A stretch of DNA of 64,000 bases, taken from the NCBI GenBank assembly GCA_003116975.1, contig BGKB01000274.1, positions 62,001 to 126,000 of the forward strand. Reading direction: 5' to 3'. The stretch comes from Aurantiochytrium sp. KH105. Its lineage: Eukaryota > Sar > Bigyra > Thraustochytrida > Thraustochytriidae. Below are positions 1-8,058 of the stretch, in pieces. The notes below the pieces were generated by a model. That model searched no databases. It was not told the DNA's origin and saw only the letters and a list, made by a program, of their open reading frames with translations. The stretch's first letter is position 1, and every line of letters begins with the position of its first letter. The position numbers and the translations under genes are program-made.

Positions 1-752
1 TTGTCCACGATCGCCACGGTCGAGAGCTGTGCGACGAGATTGTCGGCCGTTTGCCACATCTCCCAAGACACCTCGTTCAAGGCAGGCACACTCAGCTCCA
101 TGTTGACGAGAACCTTGTTGTTGGAAGAGCAGATGCTACCCAACTTGCCGCCAGAGCCACCGTTGGCGGCCTGCTCGAGGCAGTCTTTGATGAGCTGGCC
201 GTCGTACTTGGGAATGAGAAAGGCAGGAATCGTCACGTCATCGCCACTGTTATCATATGCCATGTAAGGGAGCGCGTCGTCCGCGGGGCCGTCGCAGTTT
301 TCCGCCCACTGCGAGCCCCAATTGGCCCTGCGCGAGTTCAGGCAGTTGTTGTTGACCACAATGAGGCCATTCGCGCCCTTGCTCTGGGCAATTCGCGCCT
401 TGGTCGTGAACGTGCAGGTACCCCGATCCACCATGAAGATCCGGCTCACGCTGCGATCGTTCGAGTTCGCCGCGTTGACCTGGTAGTTTTCGTCGCAGCC
501 ATCCGTGTCTCCGGATGTCACGTACTCGATGTCACCGATGATGTTCTGCTTGCTCGGGGTTCCGAAGAGAGCGTCCCGGTGGAAGATGGAGGCGTCATTG
601 TTCACCTGGTAAAGCTTTTGCTTGAGTGCGTTGGGCCCGACGAGGTTGAGATTGGTCGACGATGATCCGTCAGCGTCCAGCTCGGCGCGCGCCGAGGGCA
701 CCAGGAGCGCCACGACGGCCGCCATGGCCAGAGTCAGCCTCATCGTGTACAT
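1..752 (-). CDS. Vacuolar-sorting-receptor-like PA-domain protein (partial, C-terminus off the left edge)
   Basis: The reverse strand is open from the ATG at 752 to the window edge, giving about 250 residues. The N-terminus (MYTMRLTLAMAAVVALLVPS...ARA) is a typical signal peptide; an in-frame ATG at 743 is an alternative start. Further in is a protease-associated (PA) domain with DRGTCTFTTKARIAQ followed by a Gly-Ala/Ile-Val-Val strand, then IPAFLIPK and a Glu-Met-Trp near the end of the visible part. This order (DRG-C-FT-KA-IAQ, IP-LI-K, then an E-x-W just after the PA domain) matches plant-type vacuolar sorting receptors, which carry soluble hydrolases from the Golgi to the vacuole. That is known for plants and inferred here. 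The EGF-like repeats, membrane helix and cytosolic tail expected of the family would lie outside the window, so another PA-domain protein remains possible. Confidence 0.75.
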   Translation of the reverse strand, partial: MYTMRLTLAMAAVVALLVPSARAELDADGSSSTNLNLVGPNALKQKLYQVNNDASIFHRDALFGTPSKQNIIGDIEYVTSGDTDGCDENYQVNAANSNDRSVSRIFMVDRGTCTFTTKARIAQSKGANGLIVVNNNCLNSRRANWGSQWAENCDGPADDALPYMAYDNSGDDVTIPAFLIPKYDGQLIKDCLEQAANGGSGGKLGSICSSNNKVLVNMELSVPALNEVSWEMWQTADNLVAQLSTVAIVD

Positions 753-1682
753 GTTGGCCGACTGGTACAAGAGAGTTCCTCGTTTCCACGCAGGCACGCA
801 CGGCTTCGCCTGCCTGAACTCGATCGATCCGCGGCACCGACCCGCGCTCGAGAGCTCTCAAGCGAGCGAGCGAGCGACCGACCGAGGGACCGACCGCCGC
901 GCTCCGCCTTCGCTGCGCCTGCGTCTGCGCTCCTCGGGAACGCCGCTCGGCCTCCAGCTGTCCTCGCCAGGACTCCCGAGGTCGTCCAGTTCGAGCGAGC
1001 CTCAACTCAATTCAAATCCAACCGCGCGCCGATCCGCCCGGCCCGCGCCGCTGCCGCTGTGCGCCGCTGTGCGCCGCTGCGCGCCGCGGCCTGCCGCTGC
1101 AGCCCGCGCTCGCCGCGCGTCGCCCCGCGCCCGCTCTCGCGCGCCGTCGCCGTCGGAGTTGCGTCGCGTCGCGTCGGAGTCGTCCCTGCCTCGAAAGCGC
1201 TCTGGATCGAGCGATCGATCGCCGAGAGATTTCGTTTTTTTTTTCTTTTGTTTTTCTTTTCCCCCTTTTGCCCCCTTTCCGCCCCCGCTTTTCCCCCCGT
1301 TCGGCGCACGCCGGCGAATCGGGTTTCCCCGGCGCCGGCCCGCCCCTCCTTGTCGCCCCGGGGCCCGGCCGCCGCTCGGCGCCACTCCGCGGCCCGGTTC
1401 CGCCGGCGGCCGGCCGACCCGTGCAAGGGTCGCGGCGGGGGGGCCGTCGGGGAAACCCGCGGTCGGGGAAATAGCGGGGGGGGGCGGGAAGGGGGGCCGG
1501 GGAAACCGGGCAAGGGCGACGTCTCCGGGCTGGGAGCGAAGACGGCATGGGCGGGGAAGGGCACGGCGAAGACGCGGATATGCGCGCGGAGGAGGATCGC
1601 GCAGACCGCGATCGGGCAGAGGGGCGGGCAGGAGGAGAGGGAGAGAGCGCGCAGGGAAGGAGGGCAGGAGGCGGAGGGCGAG
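753..1682. promoter_or_regulatory. Divergent intergenic region between the PA-domain gene and the EF-hand gene
   Basis: No convincing gene lies here. Frames on both strands are open only because the DNA is very GC-rich, and their products are Arg/Ala/Pro/Ser low-complexity. It holds a GAGC tetranucleotide run at about 860-878, a long T/C tract at about 1229-1300, and G-runs at about 1475-1504. It should contain the promoters of both flanking genes. Confidence 0.6.
1475..1504 (+). other. G-quadruplex-capable G-run cluster
   Basis: Four or more runs of three to eight G separated by one or two bases lie on the plus strand, about 180 nt upstream of the EF-hand start codon and probably in its 5' leader. 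The pattern fits the usual four-tract quadruplex rule. Any regulatory effect is inference. Confidence 0.45.
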
Positions 1683-2270
1683 ATGGGCGCCGCAGGGTCC
1701 AAGGAGGACGAGCTCCGGCGCGAGGAGATCGAGGAGCTCGAGGAGCAGACGGGGTTCACGGGGGACCAGGTCCTCGAGCTGTACAAGAGGTTCCGCAAGC
1801 TGGACACGGAGGCGCATGGCACGATCACGCGCAGCGAGCTGCTGCGTATCCCGGAGCTGAGCATGAACCCGATTGTCGAGAGGGTGCTGGCGCGTCTGCA
1901 CTTTTCTGAGACCTCGAGGATCAACTTTACGGACTTTCTCAACATTCTCGCGGTGTTCCGCCCGAAGAGTGACCCCAAAGATCGCCTTCGCGTCCTTTTT
2001 GATGTCTTTGATGAGGACAGCCAAGGTCTTATCTCCCGCGAAAATATCATTAGTGTGCTCAAGAGCATGGTCGGAACCCAGCTCACCACCGAGGAGATCG
2101 AAGGCATTGTTGATGCTGTCGTCGAGGACATGGACGCTGACAAGGACGGTCGCATTTCTTTTGAGGATTTCTCTGCTCGTCTTTTGCACGGGGGCCTGCC
2201 GGACAAGATGACCGTGCCAGTATGGCACTCGGATGATGACGAGGTCGACGGCTACAAGGCCGTTGCATAG
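1683..2270 (+). CDS. Calcineurin B / CHP-like EF-hand protein, N-myristoylated
   Basis: This is a 195-residue protein beginning MGAAGSKEDE, a good N-myristoylation signal (Gly2, Ser6). An EELEEQTGF helix is followed by four EF-hand units. The first (residues about 41-52) and second are degenerate. The third loop (110-121) keeps D110 and D112 but ends in Asn. The fourth (151-162, DADKDGRISFED) looks fully calcium-competent. The RIPEL...NP segment and the overall length fit calcineurin regulatory subunit B and calcineurin B homologous proteins (CHP); the N-terminal EE-TGF segment resembles CHP more. It probably binds and regulates a phosphatase or ion exchanger at a membrane. The frame is open upstream to about 1059, but that part is Arg-rich low complexity, and the family N-terminus fixes the ATG at 1683. 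Confidence 0.85.
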   Translation: MGAAGSKEDELRREEIEELEEQTGFTGDQVLELYKRFRKLDTEAHGTITRSELLRIPELSMNPIVERVLARLHFSETSRINFTDFLNILAVFRPKSDPKDRLRVLFDVFDEDSQGLISRENIISVLKSMVGTQLTTEEIEGIVDAVVEDMDADKDGRISFEDFSARLLHGGLPDKMTVPVWHSDDDEVDGYKAVA

Positions 2271-2744
2271 CTTTGATGATGATTGGTGTTGTTTGTTTGT
2301 TTGTTTGTTTGTTTGTTGATCTGCTTTGCTTTGCTTTAGCACCCCATGTTTTTTTTTGACGATATGCCTTGTTAAGTCCGGTGCATGCTTCTTGATATAT
2401 CAGCCCTCACTTGTCTTGATCGATCTATGAATCGTTTCACCGCGCATCGTCTTTCGATTCCCTGAAAGAAATGAAAGAGGCATTCTGGTTGGTCAAGGCA
2501 TTCACAATTTAAGCAGGCAAACAAGCGTACTAAATTGAAAACCAGCGTCAAACGATAGTTTCTGGATAGTAAAGTATATCGGCCAAGCCATGTCTTCGCA
2601 TCCTTTGGAAATCTTGATAGGCATAAAAATGATCAAATCGCACTTTTTCAGTCGACGGGTCGTGCGCACCGCCCCAATTTTCTAATCCCCCTTTCCCCCC
2701 TTCTTGCTATGAACGGATGCATACACCTCTTTGTTCTTTGAATT
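2271..2744. other. Convergent intergenic region with (TTTG)n repeat
   Basis: These are the 3' ends of two converging genes. A (TTTG)7 microsatellite occupies about 2289-2317 just after the EF-hand stop codon. The rest is AT-richer than the coding DNA and shows no gene. Confidence 0.6.
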
Positions 2745-4950
2745 TTAAAAGGCAAACTCCTTTCCGAGCAAGCGCACGAGACGGTCATTGTGCGGGGCAT
2801 AGATAGCTTCGAGGCGAGCGCGCGTCTCGGCATCAATAGGAGAGTAAGCTCGCGTATTCTTGGGCTTGGTGTCGGCAATGCGAGCCGGGGGCAGACCGAG
2901 AAATCGAAAGACGCGTGCCATCTCAGCCTGCGTGTTGGCAGCAAGCCGATCGAGACGAAGAAAAAGAAACTGTTCACGCGGAAATACCTGAAGCCAACGC
3001 TCAATCTGCAGTGCATAGAAACCGCGACCCACGTACGAGTGTCCGCCATGCGTCATGGGCGCCGTGCAAAGATACTCTTCCTCAAAACGATCGCCATCGA
3101 CATCGTCGAGATCTGCATCGAGTGTGCCTGTTGATTCGAGACGAGCCAAATCCTCGGCAATAAGTTCTTCAAAGGTCTTGTCAGCCACAACGCCGCGACG
3201 ACGAAGCTGGTCCGGAGTTCCCGTCATATCGCGCGTCATCTGAAAATGAGAAAACGCGCGCTCAACAGGGTCGCGCAAAATGACCACCAAGCGCGCGTCT
3301 GGCGCAACGCTTCGCAGGCGCTTGGCAACCGCGATTCCACCCAAAAGGTAACTCGGGGTTGCCTCGCCAGAAACGACGAATTCGCCAGCCTGGACGCGCT
3401 CGAGCAAGGGAGCCATCTCGAAAATATTCATGTATCGCTCCGCCAACTCGCGGTCCACCGAAGGAGTCTTAGGATCGGCCGTGGCGAGCCTCGCGTCGAG
3501 GAGCTGAGCGGCTTGTGTGGCGACCTCCCCTTTTGGCGTCCACTTTTGCAAAGCATCCCAACGCCAGTCGAGCGCATGCGGCTCCTTTTGTTTGGCACGT
3601 ACAATCGAAGGATGTTGGACAATGTATTCGTACAGCGAAGTCGTGCCGCACTTCATGGCTCCCAAAACAGCAAAAAGGCAGGGAACCTGTCGCCGTGCTT
3701 CCATGGCGGCGTGAAGGGCTGCGCGACGCTCCAGGTCATTGACAAGCAATGGAAGGTCCAGCTCGGGTCCAAAGGCCTCCAAAACACCTGCCTTGCCAAG
3801 TCTCTCCTCGAGGAAGATGATAAAGTCGACCGCCGTGCACTCACCGTCCGCAAATCGACGCGAAAAGGCCTGCAGATCCTTGAAACCGCCGCCGCCGCCA
3901 CTGCCACCGCCAGCCTTGTCGCCGGCATGCGCATCTATCCACAGACGCGCCAGCTTTTTGGATCGACGCACGCGCTCCTCTGCAGACAGCTCGCCTTCGC
4001 CGTCGGGGCTCGAAGTGATGCTGTTGCTGCTGCTGCTGCCGCTGCTGCTCTCCTTCTCTTCGGCCAAAAGGTAGTCGACAGCTCGCACCGCCGCCTCGTC
4101 TAAAAAGATAGCGCGCCGTGTCTGCACAACCGTTTGTCCAGGCTGAAGCTTAAGTCGCGGCAACTCGTCGGCAAGATCTAGCTCTACATAGTCAAAGATG
4201 AGATGCACGCGGTACTGATCCCAATTGTTGATGACATTGTGCTTTGCGCGATTGTTCAGTTCAATGGCCACACCCGTTTCAAAGGCGACGCGCTCGAGAG
4301 CGTCATCGTTGTGTCCGGCCTTGAAGACAACTTGCTTGTCTTCATCTCCATGCTGATCACTCGTCACGAGCGGCACGTGCACGCGATGCGAGCGCGTAGA
4401 CCAGAGGCCCGTATCGTGATGAGCCGGAATTACCTTTCCGGGAGGGAGACGCGCCAGAAGGCAGCGAATCACCTGCTTCGTTTGAATGCCAAGCGACGAA
4501 AAGATGCCCTCGAGCTCGTCGCGCCACGACTCGAGCCAGGGCAGCTCGTAGACGCGCTCGAGAAGGTCGTCACAAAAGACAAAGATGGCCTGATCGACGC
4601 CCAAGGTGTCATGGAATGCGCGGCGTAGCCGCACATTGGTCTTTTGGCCATCCGCTGTCCAAATGGCCGGCTCTTCGGCATGGAGTCTCGCGCGCAAGAC
4701 ATCTGCCTGTTCGTGGACCGGGCCGTAGCGCCTCCAGCAGTGCTCGGGCCCGAAACCCTTGGCCGGTGTCTCGGCGGAGGGGACCTTTTTCAGACTACAT
4801 CACAAGACCGTCGAGGGAAATGTCAGTATCGCTGCGTCACTCCATTGATCTTCTTGTCATCCTCTCTTTGAGCTCGCCCGCTACGCGTAGAGCACGCTCC
4901 CTTCTCAGGCAAGCACGCGGAGCGAGCGTCCGGGCCGCCAAGTTCACCAT
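2745..4950 (-). CDS. Aspartyl/asparaginyl beta-hydroxylase - sulfotransferase fusion protein
   Basis: The proposed model is complement(join(2745..4794, 4841..4950)), 719 residues. The large exon has no ATG before the domains. A 46-nt intron (4795-4840; donor GTGACG, TACTGAC branch site, pyrimidine tract, GTAG acceptor) joins it in phase to an ATG at 4950. The N-terminal half (about 4190-4650) is an Asp/Asn beta-hydroxylase-type 2-oxoglutarate dioxygenase: a P-A-H-H-D motif, HVPL, then KHNVINNW and R-V-H-L, the family's iron and cosubstrate ligands. A Ser/Gly/Asp-rich linker follows. The C-terminal half (about 2770-3710) is a PAPS-dependent sulfotransferase with the 5'-phosphosulfate loop GAMKCGTTSLYEY and the 3'-phosphate motif VILRDPVERAFSHF. 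No signal peptide or membrane helix is visible, so where it acts is unclear; most carbohydrate sulfotransferases are Golgi-anchored. The fusion sits in one uninterrupted exon, so it is not an assembly of two genes. The substrate is unknown. Confidence 0.8.
4795..4840 (-). other. Predicted 46-nt spliceosomal intron
   Basis: On the minus strand it runs from GTGACG to GTAG, with TACTGAC about 28 nt before the acceptor and TTTCCCTC between. Removing it keeps phase (110-nt first exon, 2050-nt second exon, 720 codons in all) and supplies the otherwise missing ATG. Confidence 0.6.
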
Positions 4951-5060
4951 TCCTGTCTCCTCGTCTCCTCTTTCTCCCCCTCCCCGTGCTTGTTCACCGC
5001 TGCACAATCAATCCCCAACGAACGTACCCGAGATCCAAGCGCGACTCCGTCGACGCCACC

Positions 5061-5195
5061 ATGGTCTTCCTCGCCGCGCGCGCCGCCCTCAAGCCGTCCG
5101 GCAAGAAAGACCTCGCCGCCTTCGGCAAGAAGTTCTGCGCCCGGACCGTCTCGCGCCGCGAGTGGTGCGCGGCCTTCGCGGTCTTGGACGACTAG
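5061..5195 (+). CDS. Small ORF, 44 residues, optimal Kozak context
   Basis: The ATG lies in GCCACCATGG, the strongest context in the window, and opens a 44-residue frame: MVFLAARAALKPSGKKDL... to ...AVLDD. The product is basic and Ala-rich with two Cys, and matches no family I recognise. It starts 110 bp from the divergent start of the hydroxylase/sulfotransferase fusion, whose N-terminus (MVNLAARTLAP) is superficially similar. It could be a real microprotein, the first exon of an unrecognised gene, or chance in GC-rich DNA. No convincing donor site was found just downstream. Confidence 0.35.
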   Translation: MVFLAARAALKPSGKKDLAAFGKKFCARTVSRREWCAAFAVLDD

Positions 5196-5857
5196 TCTCA
5201 TAACTAGATGCGACTAGTTACAAATAGTTTTCGGGGTCGCCGTGCGAGGACTTGCTTTGTGGAGCGGTTCGCCTGCAGCAGCAGCAATGCTGAGGAGCGG
5301 TACGAGGTACGAAGGAGGGAAGGAGAACGTGCAGCTGCAGATCTTGCGACCCGCTCTCGCAGACCGTGCATCGTGCTCGCCGCGAGGGATATCGAGCGCG
5401 CGAGCAGCTTGCGGGCAGCTCGGCCAGGACGAGAGGTTCCCGAGGCTCTTGCCGAGGGGCGGGAGCGGCGACGCAGCGAACGCAAGACAAACAAGCCTTG
5501 CGCTGGGCGTGGCTGACCAGCCGACGGACAGCAGCAGCTCGCGTTGCAGCCAGACAAGACGACAGCCGACCGCCAGCGTGGAATTGACACTGAGGACCCG
5601 TAGCGAGCGAGTGCACGCAATCAAGCTGGGCTAGTACTGACGAGTGAAGGAAGCGCACGTGGGCCGTCAGCAGCAGCACTCGCAGCAGCAGCAGCAGCTT
5701 TTCGTGACACAAGAAATTGTGCAGCCACAAAGTCGCAAGCGGTTCGCTTCCAGCACGTGGTGTAGCACGGCTGCTGCGGCTCGTACGCACGTGTAGTGCA
5801 GGGTGCGGCAGCAAAAAGGTATTTCATCCACGGAGGAGACAAAGGTAGGAGAAAACC
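5196..5857. promoter_or_regulatory. Upstream region of the acid phosphatase gene with three CACGTG palindromes
   Basis: There is no recognisable gene. CACGTG occurs at 5656-5661, 5754-5759 and 5788-5793, within about 200 bp upstream of the phosphatase ATG. The copy at 5656 is followed by GG. CGACTAGT is repeated at about 5189 and 5211. The long minus-strand frames here are not protein-like. Confidence 0.5.
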
Positions 5858-7171
5858 ATGTCGCAGAGAAGCGTGCCGAGCAAGCTGCGCGTGGCGACGA
5901 GCGTGCTGGTCTTCAGACACGGCGATAGAAGCCCGGCGATCAACTTCTTTGCCAAAGAGCAAAGCGCAGCGCCCACGCTCGCAGAAAAGCAGCGTCAAGA
6001 AGAGGAGCTTCAGAAGAGCGGAGGCAGCAAAGGACCCGAAACCCCCGAAAGCATTGAGGAAATCGAGGCATGGTCCGATCGACTGCCCACCCTCGAAGAA
6101 CTCGACAAGTACAATGAACAGTTTCCCGTGCTGCACGTTGATGGTATGCACGATGCGCATGCAGTCGTGCAAGAGGCCCCGACCCCCTCGAGTATTGATA
6201 ACCGCGAGGACCCCTTTGGCAAGTTAACACGTCGGGGCATGTCGCAGCTACATGCAAACGGTGTGGCCTTGCGCAAACGCTTCGACACCCCACTGAAGCC
6301 CGAAGAGGTCCAACTTTTTTCCTCGGACTATACACGAACGCACCAGAGCGCGCAGTGCTTGCTTCGAGGTCTCTTTGACCTTGATTCGGCAGATCTCGGC
6401 TCCCGAAAGGATGTCCGCGTTCCTGTTCTTGTGCCTCCGCGCGCACTCAATGTCGCCAATTCGTGGGAGGCCAAGCCGCGTCTCAGGGAGCTTGTGGCAT
6501 CATCAGTAACCACCGATTCCTTCTTCACCGAGGTGGAGAAAGAACATGAAGAGGCGCGAGAGAAACTCATTGCCAACTTGCCATATTACCAGGAGAACCC
6601 CGAAGAGTTCTTTTGGATCTACGTCTGCGACTACTACGTAACGCGCGAGGCGCATGGGCTCCCCATCGATCCAAACGTGGAAAATGTCCGCGACAGCACG
6701 CTCTCTGCCAATTTGAAGCGGTTTTTACGATGGTACATGGACGAAGCGATATCCGATCTCGCTGCAGGCGACCTCTTGCGCGCGGTACACTCGCACATGG
6801 AGCGGGCTCTGACCGGAGACGAAAACACGAAACGTCTTCTTTGCTTCAGTGGCCACGACATCACCCTTTTGCCCGTGCTTTGCGCTCTGGGATTTCGCGA
6901 AGGCGCAGAGAATGACGCCGACTTTGACAAGCACTGGCCTCCGTACGCTTCGACCTTGCTTTTTGAGCTGCTCGTCGCAGACGAGCCCACCCCGACTTCT
7001 TCCTCTGGCAGTTCTGTCGAGGACTCTGCCGAGGACGACACCGCCGCTGCTTTCGTGCGTGTCGTATACAACGACGAGGTCCTCGCGGGCCCCGAACCCA
7101 TCGACCGTTTCTGGGCCGAGCGTCCCATTTTCGGCCTCAAGTTCAACCAAGCAGGCGGGGGTCACCTGTGA
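5858..7171 (+). CDS. Histidine acid phosphatase (branch 2) family protein
   Basis: This is a 437-residue protein. The phosphohistidine motif R20-H21-G22-D23-R24-S25-P26 lies near the N-terminus. The partner proton-donor motif SGHDI (H333-D334) lies near residue 333, at the usual spacing for branch-2 histidine acid phosphatases (prostatic acid phosphatase, ACP6, PXYLP1). FSSDYTRTHQSAQCLL is the expected second conserved helix. The enzyme hydrolyses phosphomonoesters through a phosphohistidine intermediate; the substrate cannot be told from sequence. No signal peptide precedes the catalytic motif, so a cytosolic or ACP6-like intracellular role is more likely than secretion. The ATG at 5858 has an ACC context and is the first in frame. 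Confidence 0.85.
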   Translation: MSQRSVPSKLRVATSVLVFRHGDRSPAINFFAKEQSAAPTLAEKQRQEEELQKSGGSKGPETPESIEEIEAWSDRLPTLEELDKYNEQFPVLHVDGMHDAHAVVQEAPTPSSIDNREDPFGKLTRRGMSQLHANGVALRKRFDTPLKPEEVQLFSSDYTRTHQSAQCLLRGLFDLDSADLGSRKDVRVPVLVPPRALNVANSWEAKPRLRELVASSVTTDSFFTEVEKEHEEAREKLIANLPYYQENPEEFFWIYVCDYYVTREAHGLPIDPNVENVRDSTLSANLKRFLRWYMDEAISDLAAGDLLRAVHSHMERALTGDENTKRLLCFSGHDITLLPVLCALGFREGAENDADFDKHWPPYASTLLFELLVADEPTPTSSSGSSVEDSAEDDTAAAFVRVVYNDEVLAGPEPIDRFWAERPIFGLKFNQAGGGHL

Positions 7172-7466
7172 CGGTCTCTTGCACTCACAGTCATTTCATT
7201 TATCGCCAGTTTTTGCTATCTTTTGTCTTTGGTCGTCGCAGTCGCTGTCGCGAGCAAGCGCTCAGAGCAAAAGCAAAAGCCGCCTGCGACAAGAAGTGAG
7301 AGACTTGTGCTGAGCGAGCGGGCGGGGCGCCCGGCCGGCCAACGAAGGAGCTTGAGCGAGCGAGCGAGCGGACGGGCGGGCGGGCGGTCAGTCTCGTGGC
7401 GGTTTTCGCTCTCCACAAGCAAAGGCACAGGCAACCAACCCCGTCATCGAGTCCGTGGACGGCGCC

Positions 7467-7889
7467 ATGACGGACCAAGGCACGCGCCGCGGCCACCTGC
7501 AGACGATCTTCGAGGGCGGCAAAGGAAACGCGCTGCAAGCGTGCGTGGCCACACTGGTTGAAGCCGAGACGCTCGAAGAGGTGCCCAACTTTATAGAGAG
7601 CGGCGCGCAGTACATGGAAAAAGTGAACGAGTTTCTTGCTCGCAACGTCCCGCGTCTGGCCTTGGTCAAGGTGGACCTCTCGCAGACGGAAGGAAAGTTG
7701 CCCTTTCCTGCGGCTCAGGGGACACGCGCAGTCGTTGCGGGCAAGTCGCCCCGCGGAGACTTTAAACATTGCTGCGTCTGCAAAGTTGGGAGCGATGGCG
7801 TCTCGCTTGAGGAATGGCACGACCCGCACCCAGATGGAGGCTTCATCGAGGCCCCCTTTTCATGGGCAGGCTTTATTTGTCTCAAGTAG
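7467..7889 (+). CDS. Small conserved protein with Cys/His/Asp triad-like residues (bacterial/phage-type family)
   Basis: The protein has 140 residues from the ATG at 7467; an upstream GTG in frame was discarded. Conserved-looking blocks are GNALQACVATL (Cys26), LEEVPNF, GKSPRG followed by H101, and HDPHPDGG (Asp119), then a WAGF end. This order (G-N-x-x-x-A-C, E-x-V-P-x-F, SPRG...H, HDPHPS/D) recalls a family of small uncharacterised bacterial and phage proteins, as I remember them. The spacing of Cys, His and Asp suggests a papain-like or C39-like fold, but enzymatic activity is inference. There is no signal peptide. It lies 170 bp from the stop codon of the convergent lysine-catabolism gene. 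Acquisition from bacteria is possible. Confidence 0.6.
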   Translation: MTDQGTRRGHLQTIFEGGKGNALQACVATLVEAETLEEVPNFIESGAQYMEKVNEFLARNVPRLALVKVDLSQTEGKLPFPAAQGTRAVVAGKSPRGDFKHCCVCKVGSDGVSLEEWHDPHPDGGFIEAPFSWAGFICLK

Positions 7890-8058
7890 ACCATGCGTGA
7901 GTGTGTGGGCGCGCGCGGAAGTAAGTAATAATTATGTTGACGATCTGCAGCCAAACGTTGCACGAAACCAAGGAAAACAAAACAAAACATCAAAGACTAC
8001 GCATACGTTTACGTTCTCTACCAAACGGAACGAGTTGTCTACGAGACGAGACCACAAT

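Noticed and set aside
622-2342. Several overlapping long frames around the EF-hand gene
   Set aside because: Arg/Pro/Ser/Ala low-complexity products in GC-rich DNA, many starting at TTG or GTG. Only the EF-hand frame shows a domain.
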